A stretch of DNA of 7,540 bases from positions 1-7,540 of the forward strand of contig JAAYFA010000356.1 of assembly GCA_012728445.1 (NCBI GenBank), given 5' to 3'. Source of the DNA: Clostridiales bacterium. Its GTDB lineage: Bacteria > Bacillota > Clostridia > Oscillospirales > Acutalibacteraceae. Of this stretch, positions 1 through 4,832 are shown piece by piece. The stretch's first letter is position 1; every line of letters begins with the position of its first letter. A program made the translations under genes and the position numbers. The notes beneath the pieces are model-generated. The model saw only the letters and a program-made list of their open reading frames with translations. It did no database searches and was not told the DNA's origin.

Positions 1-101
1 GGCATGAAAGCATTGATATAACATTCCGGTATGCACATCTGTTTCCATCAAACCAGGTCGAAATGGCACAAAGATTAAACATTGAGGGAGGAGAATTGTA
101 A
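1..101 (+). CDS. Tyrosine recombinase (integrase), C-terminal end only
   Basis: This is the 3' end of a gene that begins before the window. Reading codons from base 3 gives 32 residues ending in TAA at 99-101. They contain HESIDITFRYAHLFPS followed by EMAQRLN. This matches the last catalytic block of phage-type tyrosine integrases: a histidine near the start (box II H/W) and the nucleophilic tyrosine in the T-x-R-Y-A-H context. The two bases before the CAT codon are GG, compatible with the usual L-G-H. The family cuts and rejoins DNA at attachment sites through a 3'-phosphotyrosine link and normally marks one end of an integrative element. The stop codon overlaps the next gene's ATG by one base, and that gene's Shine-Dalgarno lies inside this coding sequence, so the two are probably co-translated. 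Only the C-terminus is seen, so specificity and target site cannot be stated. Confidence 0.8.
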   Translation, partial: HESIDITFRYAHLFPSNQVEMAQRLNIEGGEL

Positions 102-427
102 TGTCAGAAAAAGCATTAGACCATCAAGGGCGTTGGCGCAGCCATACAATCGCGTTCAGAATCTCGCCGGAGGAAAATGACGATTTAAACACGCGGGTAA
201 AATTGTCGGGTCTTACAAACCAAGATTATATTATCCGGAGGGTTCAATGTCGTGATGTAGTTGTGCAGGGCAATCCTCGTGTCCACAAGGCTTTACGCAA
301 TCAGCTTGCAGCGGTGCTTGAAGAATTGCAACGCATTGAATCCGGCAATCAGATTGATAATGATTTGAAGGGTATGATTCGATTGATAACCGCCACAATG
401 GATGGGCTAAAGGAGGAATGCCCATGA
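101..427 (+). CDS. mobC: MobC-like relaxosome accessory protein (ribbon-helix-helix)
   Basis: A small, basic-to-mixed protein of 108 residues. Residues 14-50 (about HTIAFRISPEENDDLNTRVK followed by a helix ending in DYIIRRV) have the short strand plus two-helix pattern of ribbon-helix-helix mobilization proteins. The second half is helical, with a LEELQRIES heptad-like stretch. In this family the protein binds the transfer origin as a dimer, opens the duplex around the nick and recruits the relaxase. The start is supported by GGGAGGAG at 86-93, seven bases before the ATG. It overlaps the integrase stop by one base upstream and the ATPase start by four bases (ATGA, 424-427) downstream, so all three probably share one transcript. 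The relaxase 1.6 kb downstream is the natural partner. An alternative role as a transcriptional repressor of the same fold cannot be excluded from sequence alone. Confidence 0.72.
   Translation: MSEKALDHQGRWRSHTIAFRISPEENDDLNTRVKLSGLTNQDYIIRRVQCRDVVVQGNPRVHKALRNQLAAVLEELQRIESGNQIDNDLKGMIRLITATMDGLKEECP
411..416 (+). promoter_or_regulatory. Ribosome binding site that fixes the ATPase start
   Basis: AGGAGG lies seven bases before the ATG at 424 but only one base before the in-frame ATG at 418. The earlier ATG is therefore too close to be used, and 424 is the better start. The ATG at 424 forms an ATGA overlap with the mobC stop, a common translational coupling arrangement. Confidence 0.8.
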
Positions 428-1572
428 GAACAGAAAAGGAAATGACCGCCCCTAACCCATCTGTTAGCGCAGACGGAGGACAGTCATTCAATGTATTAAC
501 TAACAATAGTATATCCGAAAACATTGATGATTTCAAGCCTTCTGAGAAATCTTTTGAGGAAATGCAACGTGAAATGTTTCGCATGATGGATCCGTCGTAT
601 CTCAAAACCGTTTCCATGAGCGAGCTATATGAAACTGTTTATCAAAGCAAACCGCCGATCATTGACGGTTTGATCTACCCCGGAACCCATCTATTTGTCG
701 GTGCGCCAAAAACAGGCAAGAGCTTTTTTGTGGCACAACTTGCATATCATGTCAGCACCGGGATTCCGTTATGGGATTATCCCGTCCGCAAAGGTACGGT
801 ATTGTATTTGGCATTAGAGGACGATTATAAGCGGCTGCAGGGACGGCTCTTTCGGATGTTCGGAACGGATAGCACCAAGGATTTGCACTTTTCTGTTTCA
901 GCCAAGCATATCGGAGATGGACTGGACGAACAGCTTCAAGGATTCGTGCAGGAATATCCCGATACAAATTTGATAATCATCGACACTCTGCAAAAGGTGC
1001 GTGAGATGAGCGTCGACAAATTCAGTTATGCCAGCGATTATGATGTTATAACTCGACTAAAGAATTTTGCCGACCAGCAGGGCATTTGCCTTCTGCTTGT
1101 ACACCATACCCGTAAACAGCAGGCAGATGATAAATTCGATATGATTTCCGGCACAAACGGATTGCTCGGCGCTGCTGACGGTGCGTTTCTGCTTCAAAAG
1201 GAAAAGCGGACAAGCAACAGCGCCATATTGGACATTTCTGGCCGTGACCAGCAGGACCAGCGGCTATATCTGATGAAGGACACCGAACGGCTGATATGGC
1301 AGCTTGAAAAAGCGGAAACGGAGCTTTGGAAAGAGCCGCCCGATCCTGTTCTCGATGCAGTGGCAGCGATTGTTACAGCAGAACAGCCGGAATGGATTGG
1401 AAGTCCGACTGAGCTTGTGGGCAAACTCAACTTAGATATGAAACCGAATGCTTTGACAATGCGACTGAATGTCAGCGCCGGGCGCTTGCAAAACGAGTAT
1501 GATATTCGTTATGAAAATGGTCGTAATCACGATGGACGATATATCAAGCTATCGCTGATTCCGGAAGCGTGA
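424..1572 (+). CDS. RecA-fold AAA ATPase, RepA/AAA_25-like helicase-type protein
   Basis: A protein of 382 residues from the ATG at 424. Residues 1-60 are polar and probably disordered. The RecA-type core follows: Walker A GAPKTGKS at 93-100, ALEDD near 130, Walker B LIIIDT at 183-188, and LLLVHHTRK at about 224-231. The last is the sensor-like histidine motif of RepA and DnaB-like hexameric ATPases. SGTNGLLGAADG at about 242-253 is also typical of the AAA_25/RepA group. The C-terminal 70 residues look like a winged helix. Such proteins in mobilizable elements and RSF1010-type plasmids are hexameric 5'-3' helicases or ATPases acting on ssDNA. Here the gene sits between mobC and the candidate oriT, so a role in unwinding or replicating the excised or transferred element is the reasonable inference. 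No primase or initiator is visible beside it, and the exact activity is not shown. Confidence 0.8.
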   Translation: MRTEKEMTAPNPSVSADGGQSFNVLTNNSISENIDDFKPSEKSFEEMQREMFRMMDPSYLKTVSMSELYETVYQSKPPIIDGLIYPGTHLFVGAPKTGKSFFVAQLAYHVSTGIPLWDYPVRKGTVLYLALEDDYKRLQGRLFRMFGTDSTKDLHFSVSAKHIGDGLDEQLQGFVQEYPDTNLIIIDTLQKVREMSVDKFSYASDYDVITRLKNFADQQGICLLLVHHTRKQQADDKFDMISGTNGLLGAADGAFLLQKEKRTSNSAILDISGRDQQDQRLYLMKDTERLIWQLEKAETELWKEPPDPVLDAVAAIVTAEQPEWIGSPTELVGKLNLDMKPNALTMRLNVSAGRLQNEYDIRYENGRNHDGRYIKLSLIPEA

Positions 1573-1650
1573 CGATGGTGACGGTCGTGTCGGTTTTTTT
1601 GGTGACAGGTACGGTGTTAAAAATATCGTCACCATCGACACGACCGTCAC
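1571..1650 (+). repeat. Nested alternative inverted repeats; candidate origin of transfer (oriT)
   Basis: Two perfect inverted repeats share one arm. CGATGGTGACG (1573-1583) pairs with CGTCACCATCG (1627-1637). GTGACGGTCGTGTCG (1578-1592) pairs with CGACACGACCGTCAC (1636-1650). Both leave loops of exactly 43 bases, and both use the GTGACG at 1578-1583, so only one can form at a time. Inside the longer stem a second stem is possible: GGTGAC (1601-1606) with GTCACC (1628-1633). Its loop contains GGTGTTA (1613-1619), which resembles the GTGTG/TTA nick region described for pMV158-type MobV origins. The position between the MobC/ATPase genes and a MobV relaxase is where an oriT would be expected. 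The structure is directly visible; the oriT role and a nick near 1616/1617 are inferences. Confidence 0.5.
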
Positions 1651-1668
1651 AGGGAGCGGAGGAAAAGT

Positions 1669-1727
1669 CAAGGGGGCATACCTGCGGGTGGAGATTTCCG
1701 TAAGGAAATACAACCCGTACCCCTTTG
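1669..1727 (+). repeat. Three-tier hairpin in the mob intergenic region
   Basis: Three nested complementary blocks surround one centre. ATTTCC (1694-1699) pairs with GGAAAT (1704-1709) around a GTAA tetraloop. CGGGT (1685-1689) pairs with ACCCG (1713-1717). CAAGGGG (1669-1675) pairs with CCCCTTTG (1720-1727) with one bulged T. The nested order makes a single elongated stem-loop likely in ssDNA or RNA. No T-run follows, so it is not an intrinsic terminator. It may be part of the transfer or single-strand replication origin. Confidence 0.55.
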
Positions 1728-1841
1728 CTTTTTACCACGGACAACACTTGCCGCCAGCGGAAAAGCAACACTCTTGCTCCTACCAAAAGGCAGAGTGAAG
1801 ATTTTCTGCGAAAAGCAAAAGTTTAGGGAAGCTGTGCGGCT

Positions 1842-1946
1842 GCCCTTTTCAAAGGGCATTGAGCACTGGGGGAATGTCCGCAGACATTTGGGGCAAAGCC
1901 CCATCCGCCATAAGGCGGACTATCCCCTCGGAGAGCGCAATGCGCT
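1842..1946 (+). repeat. Run of five consecutive short hairpins
   Basis: Five perfect stems with tiny loops occur, the last four packed closely together. GCCCTTT/AAAGGGC is at 1842-1857 (2-base loop). AATGTC/GACATT is at 1873-1888 (CGCA loop). TGGGGC/GCCCCA is at 1889-1903 (AAA loop). TCCGCC/GGCGGA is at 1904-1919 (ATAA loop). AGCGC/GCGCT is at 1934-1946 (AAT loop). Three of them abut without a spacer, from 1873 to 1919. Such density is expected of DNA that folds while single-stranded (oriT flank, lagging-strand origin) or of a structured RNA. No poly-T tract follows any of them. Before this run, 1728-1841 holds only a weak 6-bp inverted repeat (CACTCT 1769-1774 with AGAGTG 1792-1797). Confidence 0.6.
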
Positions 1947-1978
1947 TTTGATAGGAGCAGCCTACGGCTTGCGAGTGT

Positions 1979-2014
1979 CAAAAGTGCTTTTGCGTTACTT
2001 TTGACAAAAGTAAC
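1979..2014 (+). repeat. Two adjacent hairpins just before the relaxase gene
   Basis: CAAAAG (1979-1984) pairs with CTTTTG (1987-1992). GTTACTTTT (1994-2002) pairs with AAAAGTAAC (2006-2014) around a GAC loop, a 9-bp perfect stem. CTTTTGA at 1945-1951 is also complementary to TCAAAAG at 1978-1984, so a longer alternative fold exists. The TTGACA inside the second hairpin (2001-2006) has no good -10 partner at the right distance, so I do not call a promoter. Sequestration of the relaxase leader, or use as a protein binding site, is possible. Confidence 0.6.
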
Positions 2015-2047
2015 AAAACCCCGGCTTATACCGGATACAAACCGGAA

Positions 2048-2056
2048 AAGGAAGGA
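2048..2056 (+). promoter_or_regulatory. Ribosome binding site that fixes the relaxase start
   Basis: The purine run AAGGAAGGA ends about eight bases before the ATG at 2065. The in-frame ATG at 2056 overlaps this run and so could not use it. I take 2065 as the start, which also gives the N-terminus MQRTISVMVGKGS, close to what I recall for related MobV proteins. Confidence 0.7.
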
Positions 2057-2064
2057 TGGATTTT

Positions 2065-3198
2065 ATGCAACGGACAATCAGCGTAATGGTAGGAAAAGGC
2101 TCTGTCAATCATAATAGTAGAATATTTCATGCTGAGAACACCGACCCGGAGCGCTTGCACCTTAATGTGGTTTATTATAACACACCTATCAAAGAAGTGT
2201 ATAGAGAATTGTTTGATGATGCCGTTAAACGCTATAACGAAAACCAAACTCGGAATGACCGCTGTATAGATAATTATTATGAAAAGATACGCTCTGGCAA
2301 ACAGGAAAAACCATTCCATGAAATTATTTTACAAATTGGAAATCGTGATGATATGAATGCTAAAACCGCAGGCGGCGAACACGCCGCAAAAATATTAGAT
2401 GAATATCTGAAATCATTTCAAGGGCGGAATCCGTATTTAAAAGTATTTTCGGCACACTTGCATATGGATGAAGCTACCCCGCATTTGCATATTGATTTTA
2501 TACCCTTCACAACGGGTAGCAAACGCGGTTTGGACACACGGGTATCGCTCAAACAAGCTCTCGCGGCACAGGGCTTCAAAGGCGGCAGCAGACAAGAAAC
2601 AGAGTGGAATCAATGGGTATATTCTGAAAAACAGCAGCTTGCCGCTGTCATGGAACGCCACGGTGTTGAATGGGAGCAAAAAGGCACTCATAAAGAGCAT
2701 TTAACTGTATTGGATTATAAAAAAGAACAGCGGTCACAGGAAATTGAGGAACTGGAAGATAAACTTGCTGACAAAAAATTGGAGTTTAACACAGTTGCAA
2801 AGAGAATTACAAATTTAGATAAAGCGGATGAATCTATTGAAAACATCTCACAGAAGGTATATCACGAGCCGGAATATCAACTGCCGGAGCCACCTGCCAT
2901 TATGTCCGCAAAAAGTTATAAAACTAAGTTTGCAGAACCTTTAATTAAGCGGCTAAAAGCTCTTATTAAAAGCATTTTAGTTAAATATTTTGCGGCAAGA
3001 GATGATTATGAAAGACTTAATCAAACTAATGGTAGGCTTTATAAAGATAACGAGAGACTGCGGAATAGCAATGAAAAACTATCGGTTGAAAACACCCGAT
3101 TAAAGGATGAAAATAAAGATTATCTCTTTTGTAAGGATATATTACTATATGATCTTTCTGTGGTATTTCAACCAAATGCATTGACAAAAGAAATGTAG
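2065..3198 (+). CDS. MobV-family relaxase (Pre/Mob plasmid recombination enzyme)
   Basis: A protein of 377 residues from the ATG at 2065. The N-terminal half is the relaxase. An N-H-N-S-R stretch at about 15-19 corresponds to motif I, and HMDEATPHLH at 133-142 is the three-histidine metal-binding motif HxDExxPHxH that defines Pre/Mob (MobV) enzymes. In the pMV158 relaxase MobM the nucleophile is a motif I histidine; here His16 is the likely counterpart. The enzyme nicks one strand at oriT and leads it into the recipient through a helper conjugation system. The C-terminal half is rich in heptads (about 222-250 and 315-353) and probably coiled coil, used for dimerization or contact with a coupling protein. 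The tail after the coiled coil (YLFCKDILLYDLSVVFQP) is hydrophobic and unlike the basic tails I would expect. The gene is more AT-rich than the upstream mob genes, and its last codons carry the next operon's promoter. Confidence 0.88.
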   Translation: MQRTISVMVGKGSVNHNSRIFHAENTDPERLHLNVVYYNTPIKEVYRELFDDAVKRYNENQTRNDRCIDNYYEKIRSGKQEKPFHEIILQIGNRDDMNAKTAGGEHAAKILDEYLKSFQGRNPYLKVFSAHLHMDEATPHLHIDFIPFTTGSKRGLDTRVSLKQALAAQGFKGGSRQETEWNQWVYSEKQQLAAVMERHGVEWEQKGTHKEHLTVLDYKKEQRSQEIEELEDKLADKKLEFNTVAKRITNLDKADESIENISQKVYHEPEYQLPEPPAIMSAKSYKTKFAEPLIKRLKALIKSILVKYFAARDDYERLNQTNGRLYKDNERLRNSNEKLSVENTRLKDENKDYLFCKDILLYDLSVVFQPNALTKEM

Positions 3199-3209
3199 TC
3201 GTGTATAAT
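3181..3209 (+). promoter_or_regulatory. Perfect-consensus sigma-A promoter of the regulator-methyltransferase operon
   Basis: TTGACA (3181-3186) and TATAAT (3204-3209) are both exact consensus hexamers with a 17-base spacer. The -35 lies inside the last codons of the relaxase gene, whose stop is at 3196-3198. The predicted transcription start, near 3216, falls inside the palindrome at 3207-3238. A promoter this strong normally needs a repressor, which fits the operator and the regulator gene directly downstream. Confidence 0.85.
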
Positions 3210-3250
3210 TAAATCACCGATATATCGGTGATTTAATTTGAAATATCGGT
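3207..3250 (+). promoter_or_regulatory. 32-bp perfect palindromic operator plus third half-site
   Basis: Bases 3207-3238 form a perfect palindrome with no mismatch; its core is CACCGATATATCGGTG (3215-3230). It starts inside the -10 hexamer and covers the expected transcription start. The half-site ATATCGGT (3222-3229) recurs in the same direction at 3243-3250, exactly 21 bp (two helical turns) downstream, without an inverted partner. This layout suits a dimer bound at a strong site plus cooperative binding at a weak half-site, as with Cro/CI-type and restriction-modification controller proteins. The regulator encoded at 3293-3490 is the obvious candidate ligand. The palindrome could also form a cruciform or RNA hairpin, but it lacks a long T-run for termination. 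Confidence 0.75.
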
Positions 3251-3262
3251 AAACTTAAAGAC

Positions 3263-3289
3263 GAGCTTTTGAGGAGCTTTTGAGGTGAT
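3263..3289 (+). repeat. 11-base tandem repeat duplicating the ribosome binding site
   Basis: GAGCTTTTGAG occurs twice head to tail (3263-3273 and 3274-3284). The second copy runs into GAGGTGAT (3282-3289), an excellent match to the 16S 3' end, correctly spaced for the TTG at 3293. The first copy supplies a second GAGGAG (3271-3276). This is about eight bases before a GTG at 3285 that opens a three-codon reading frame (GTG ATA AAT TGA) overlapping the TTG start. Confidence 0.6.
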
Positions 3290-3292
3290 AAA

Positions 3293-3490
3293 TTGATTTC
3301 ATATAATAAACTATGGAAGAAGTTGATTGATTTAGGTATGAAAAAGCAAGACCTTAAAGACACTACAGGCATAGGGTCTACTACTATGTCTAAGTTAAAC
3401 AGCAATCAGCCTGTATCTATGAGTGTGATGATTAAAATTTGTGTCGCTCTGAAATGCAATATTGGCGATGTTATGGATGTAATATTATGA
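3293..3490 (+). CDS. Cro/CI-type (XRE) helix-turn-helix regulator, controller-like
   Basis: A 65-residue single-domain repressor-type protein. Residues 3-60 hold the five-helix XRE fold. The helix-turn-helix spans about KKQDLKDTTGI (17-27) and the recognition helix GSTTMSKLNSN (28-38), followed by MIKICVALKCNIGDVMDVI, the usual final helices. Translation starts at TTG (3293), supported by GAGGTGAT at 3282-3289. The stop overlaps the methyltransferase ATG by ATGA (3487-3490), so the two are coupled. Small XRE proteins encoded just before methyltransferases often act as controllers that bind their own promoter. Here a 32-bp palindrome overlapping the promoter is the likely target, implying negative autoregulation and timed methyltransferase expression after the element enters a new cell. 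Binding is inferred, not shown. Confidence 0.85.
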   Translation: MISYNKLWKKLIDLGMKKQDLKDTTGIGSTTMSKLNSNQPVSMSVMIKICVALKCNIGDVMDVIL

Positions 3491-4563
3491 GTAAAAAGAG
3501 ATTGTCCGGACTGTCCTTGTTTTCAAGTGCAGGTATAGGAGAAACATATTTTAAAGACGTTGGCATAGACATTAAAGTCGCTAATGAGCTTATAGAGAAA
3601 AGAGCAAATTTGTATAAAGCTATAAGTCCTGAAACTACTGTTGTTTGCGGAGATATTACTAATAATGATGTTTTTTCAAATATCATTAAAGCTTGTCCTG
3701 AGAAAGTAGATTTTTTATTGGCTTCCCCGCCTTGTCAAGGAATGAGCGTAGCCGGTAAAAACAGATGCCAGCAAACAATGGAATCGGACAAAAGAAATTA
3801 TTTGATTACCTATGTTGTTAAGGCAATACAGATTACCGACCCAACATATGTTTTAATTGAAAATGTTCCTGCTTTATTGAAACTTAAGTTAATGTACGAG
3901 TCTGAATATAGAACTGTGCTGGGAATTTTGCAATATGAGCTTGAAGGCAAATACCTAATAGATAGTAGCGTTGTGGATTCTTCTGACTACGGCGTACCTC
4001 AAACAAGATTGCGAGCAATTATCAGAATGCGAAAGCCAGATAAGCAATGGAATTGGCCTAAGAAAAAAGAAAAAATTACAGTTGAACAAGCTATTGGCAA
4101 CCTGCCTTCTATAGAGGCAGGAGAAACATCCAATTTGAAGTGGCATTTCGCTCGAAAACACACCGATGAAAATATTCTTTGGATGAAACATACTCCTACA
4201 GGTCAATCTGCATTTTCAAATCCAATTTATTATCCACAGAAGAAAAATGGAACAAGAATTAAAGGCTATGAATCTTCGTACCGAAGAATTAGATGGGATG
4301 CACCGGCGCCAACGATCACAATACGAAATGATTGTATTGCTTCGCAGAGAAACGTACATCCAGGCAGATTGTTGGCCAATGGAACATATTCAGATGCAAG
4401 AGTTCTTACTCCGTTAGAGTTAATGCTATTGGATTCATTGCCTGCAGATTGGAAAATACCCGATGACACGCCTGAAATCCTGATTAGGCAGTGTATTGGA
4501 GAATCAATTCCTCCATTGATGTTAAAAGAAATAGTAAGAGGTATATTTGATGAAAAAAATTAA
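3487..4563 (+). CDS. DNA (cytosine-5) methyltransferase, complete
   Basis: A protein of 358 residues from the ATG at 3487, which is coupled to the regulator stop. Upstream in-frame codons exist to 3439 but lie inside the regulator gene and encode no family motif. The m5C motifs appear in order: I LFSSAGIGE (11-19); acidic cofactor contact NEL (33-35); GDI (55-57); IV SPPCQG with catalytic Cys83 (80-85); VI ENV (125-127); VIII QTRLR (172-176); IX region APTITIR...SQRNVHPG (274-293); X GESIPP (338-343). It therefore transfers a methyl group from S-adenosylmethionine to C5 of cytosine within a specific site. The target recognition region between VIII and IX is short (about 95 residues), so the site cannot be predicted. 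No endonuclease is adjacent. The gene is visibly more AT-rich than the mob genes, which suggests separate acquisition as cargo. Confidence 0.93.
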   Translation: MSKKRLSGLSLFSSAGIGETYFKDVGIDIKVANELIEKRANLYKAISPETTVVCGDITNNDVFSNIIKACPEKVDFLLASPPCQGMSVAGKNRCQQTMESDKRNYLITYVVKAIQITDPTYVLIENVPALLKLKLMYESEYRTVLGILQYELEGKYLIDSSVVDSSDYGVPQTRLRAIIRMRKPDKQWNWPKKKEKITVEQAIGNLPSIEAGETSNLKWHFARKHTDENILWMKHTPTGQSAFSNPIYYPQKKNGTRIKGYESSYRRIRWDAPAPTITIRNDCIASQRNVHPGRLLANGTYSDARVLTPLELMLLDSLPADWKIPDDTPEILIRQCIGESIPPLMLKEIVRGIFDEKN

Positions 4564-4822
4564 AGCTATTTCGTTATTCTCCAGTGCAGGAATTGGAGAA
4601 TTGCTTTTGAAAAACACTAATGTTGAGGTTGTCTCAGCCAATGAATTACTCCCTAAACGTGCGGATTGCTATAAACATTTTTATCCGAACACAGAGATGT
4701 TCTGCGGAGACATCACTTTGGATGAAACTAAGGAACATAAGGTCTACATTATTGTTAGATTCTCTGGCGGACTTGCTGGTTATATAGAAACAGCTTATGA
4801 ATACGAGTGGCATAAATCATAA
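4550..4822 (+). pseudogene. Truncated second cytosine-5 methyltransferase fused to an unrelated 3' tail
   Basis: From the ATG at 4550 (AAGAGGT at 4536-4542, eight bases upstream), about 60 residues are clearly a second m5C methyltransferase N-terminus: motif I SLFSSAGIGE (8-17), ANEL (31-34), PKRADCY, and CGDIT (53-57). The ten residues of motif I are identical to the upstream gene, and the spacing to CGDIT is the same, so the pair are paralogues. Similarity then stops. The next expected block, PPCQ with the catalytic cysteine, is absent. The frame continues into KVYIIVRFSGGLAGYIETAYEYEWHKS, which fits no methyltransferase motif I know, and ends at 4822. It overlaps the first methyltransferase by 14 bases. 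The product cannot be catalytically active as a methyltransferase. The simplest reading is a deletion or insertion junction joining the gene start to the end of another gene. Confidence 0.85.
4720..4745. other. Probable recombination or deletion junction (possible element end)
   Basis: Methyltransferase similarity ends after CGDITLDE, so the breakpoint lies within roughly these bases. To the left, sequence is AT-rich cargo of the mobilizable element. To the right, base composition and gene content change to surface or membrane protein genes. If this is the right attachment site, its core should recur at the left end upstream of the integrase, outside the window. No insertion-sequence inverted repeat or target duplication was recognised here. 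Confidence 0.5.
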
Positions 4823-4827
4823 GGAGG
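4821..4827 (+). promoter_or_regulatory. Ribosome binding site that fixes the 816-residue protein start
   Basis: AAGGAGG lies five bases before the ATG at 4833. The in-frame ATG at 4797 has no comparable site and would add 12 residues ahead of the membrane anchor. The site also overlaps the stop of the preceding fragment (4820-4822), so the original upstream gene and this one were probably one operon. Confidence 0.8.
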
Positions 4828-4832
4828 CCGAT

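Noticed and set aside
231..617. 128-residue minus-strand open frame
   Set aside because: It is antisense to mobC and the ATPase N-terminus, both strongly supported, and shows no recognisable motif.
1594..1600. Run of seven T after a GC-rich stretch, as an intrinsic terminator of the ATPase operon
   Set aside because: The bases directly upstream do not form a local stem; their complement lies downstream at 1636-1650, so the geometry is wrong for a terminator.
1774..2004. 76-residue + strand open frame, and 78- and 80-residue minus-strand frames over 1544-1904
   Set aside because: They lie across the hairpin tract and show no ribosome binding site or family motif. Their composition follows the repeats, so they are not credible genes.
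2001..2031. TTGACA as a promoter for the relaxase
   Set aside because: It sits in a perfect hairpin, and the nearest -10-like sequence (TATACC, 2027-2032) is imperfect with a 20-base spacer. Too weak to call.
3207..3238. The 32-bp palindrome as the relaxase terminator
   Set aside because: The stem is AT-rich, only short T tracts follow, and it overlaps the -10 and start of a consensus promoter. An operator explains it better.
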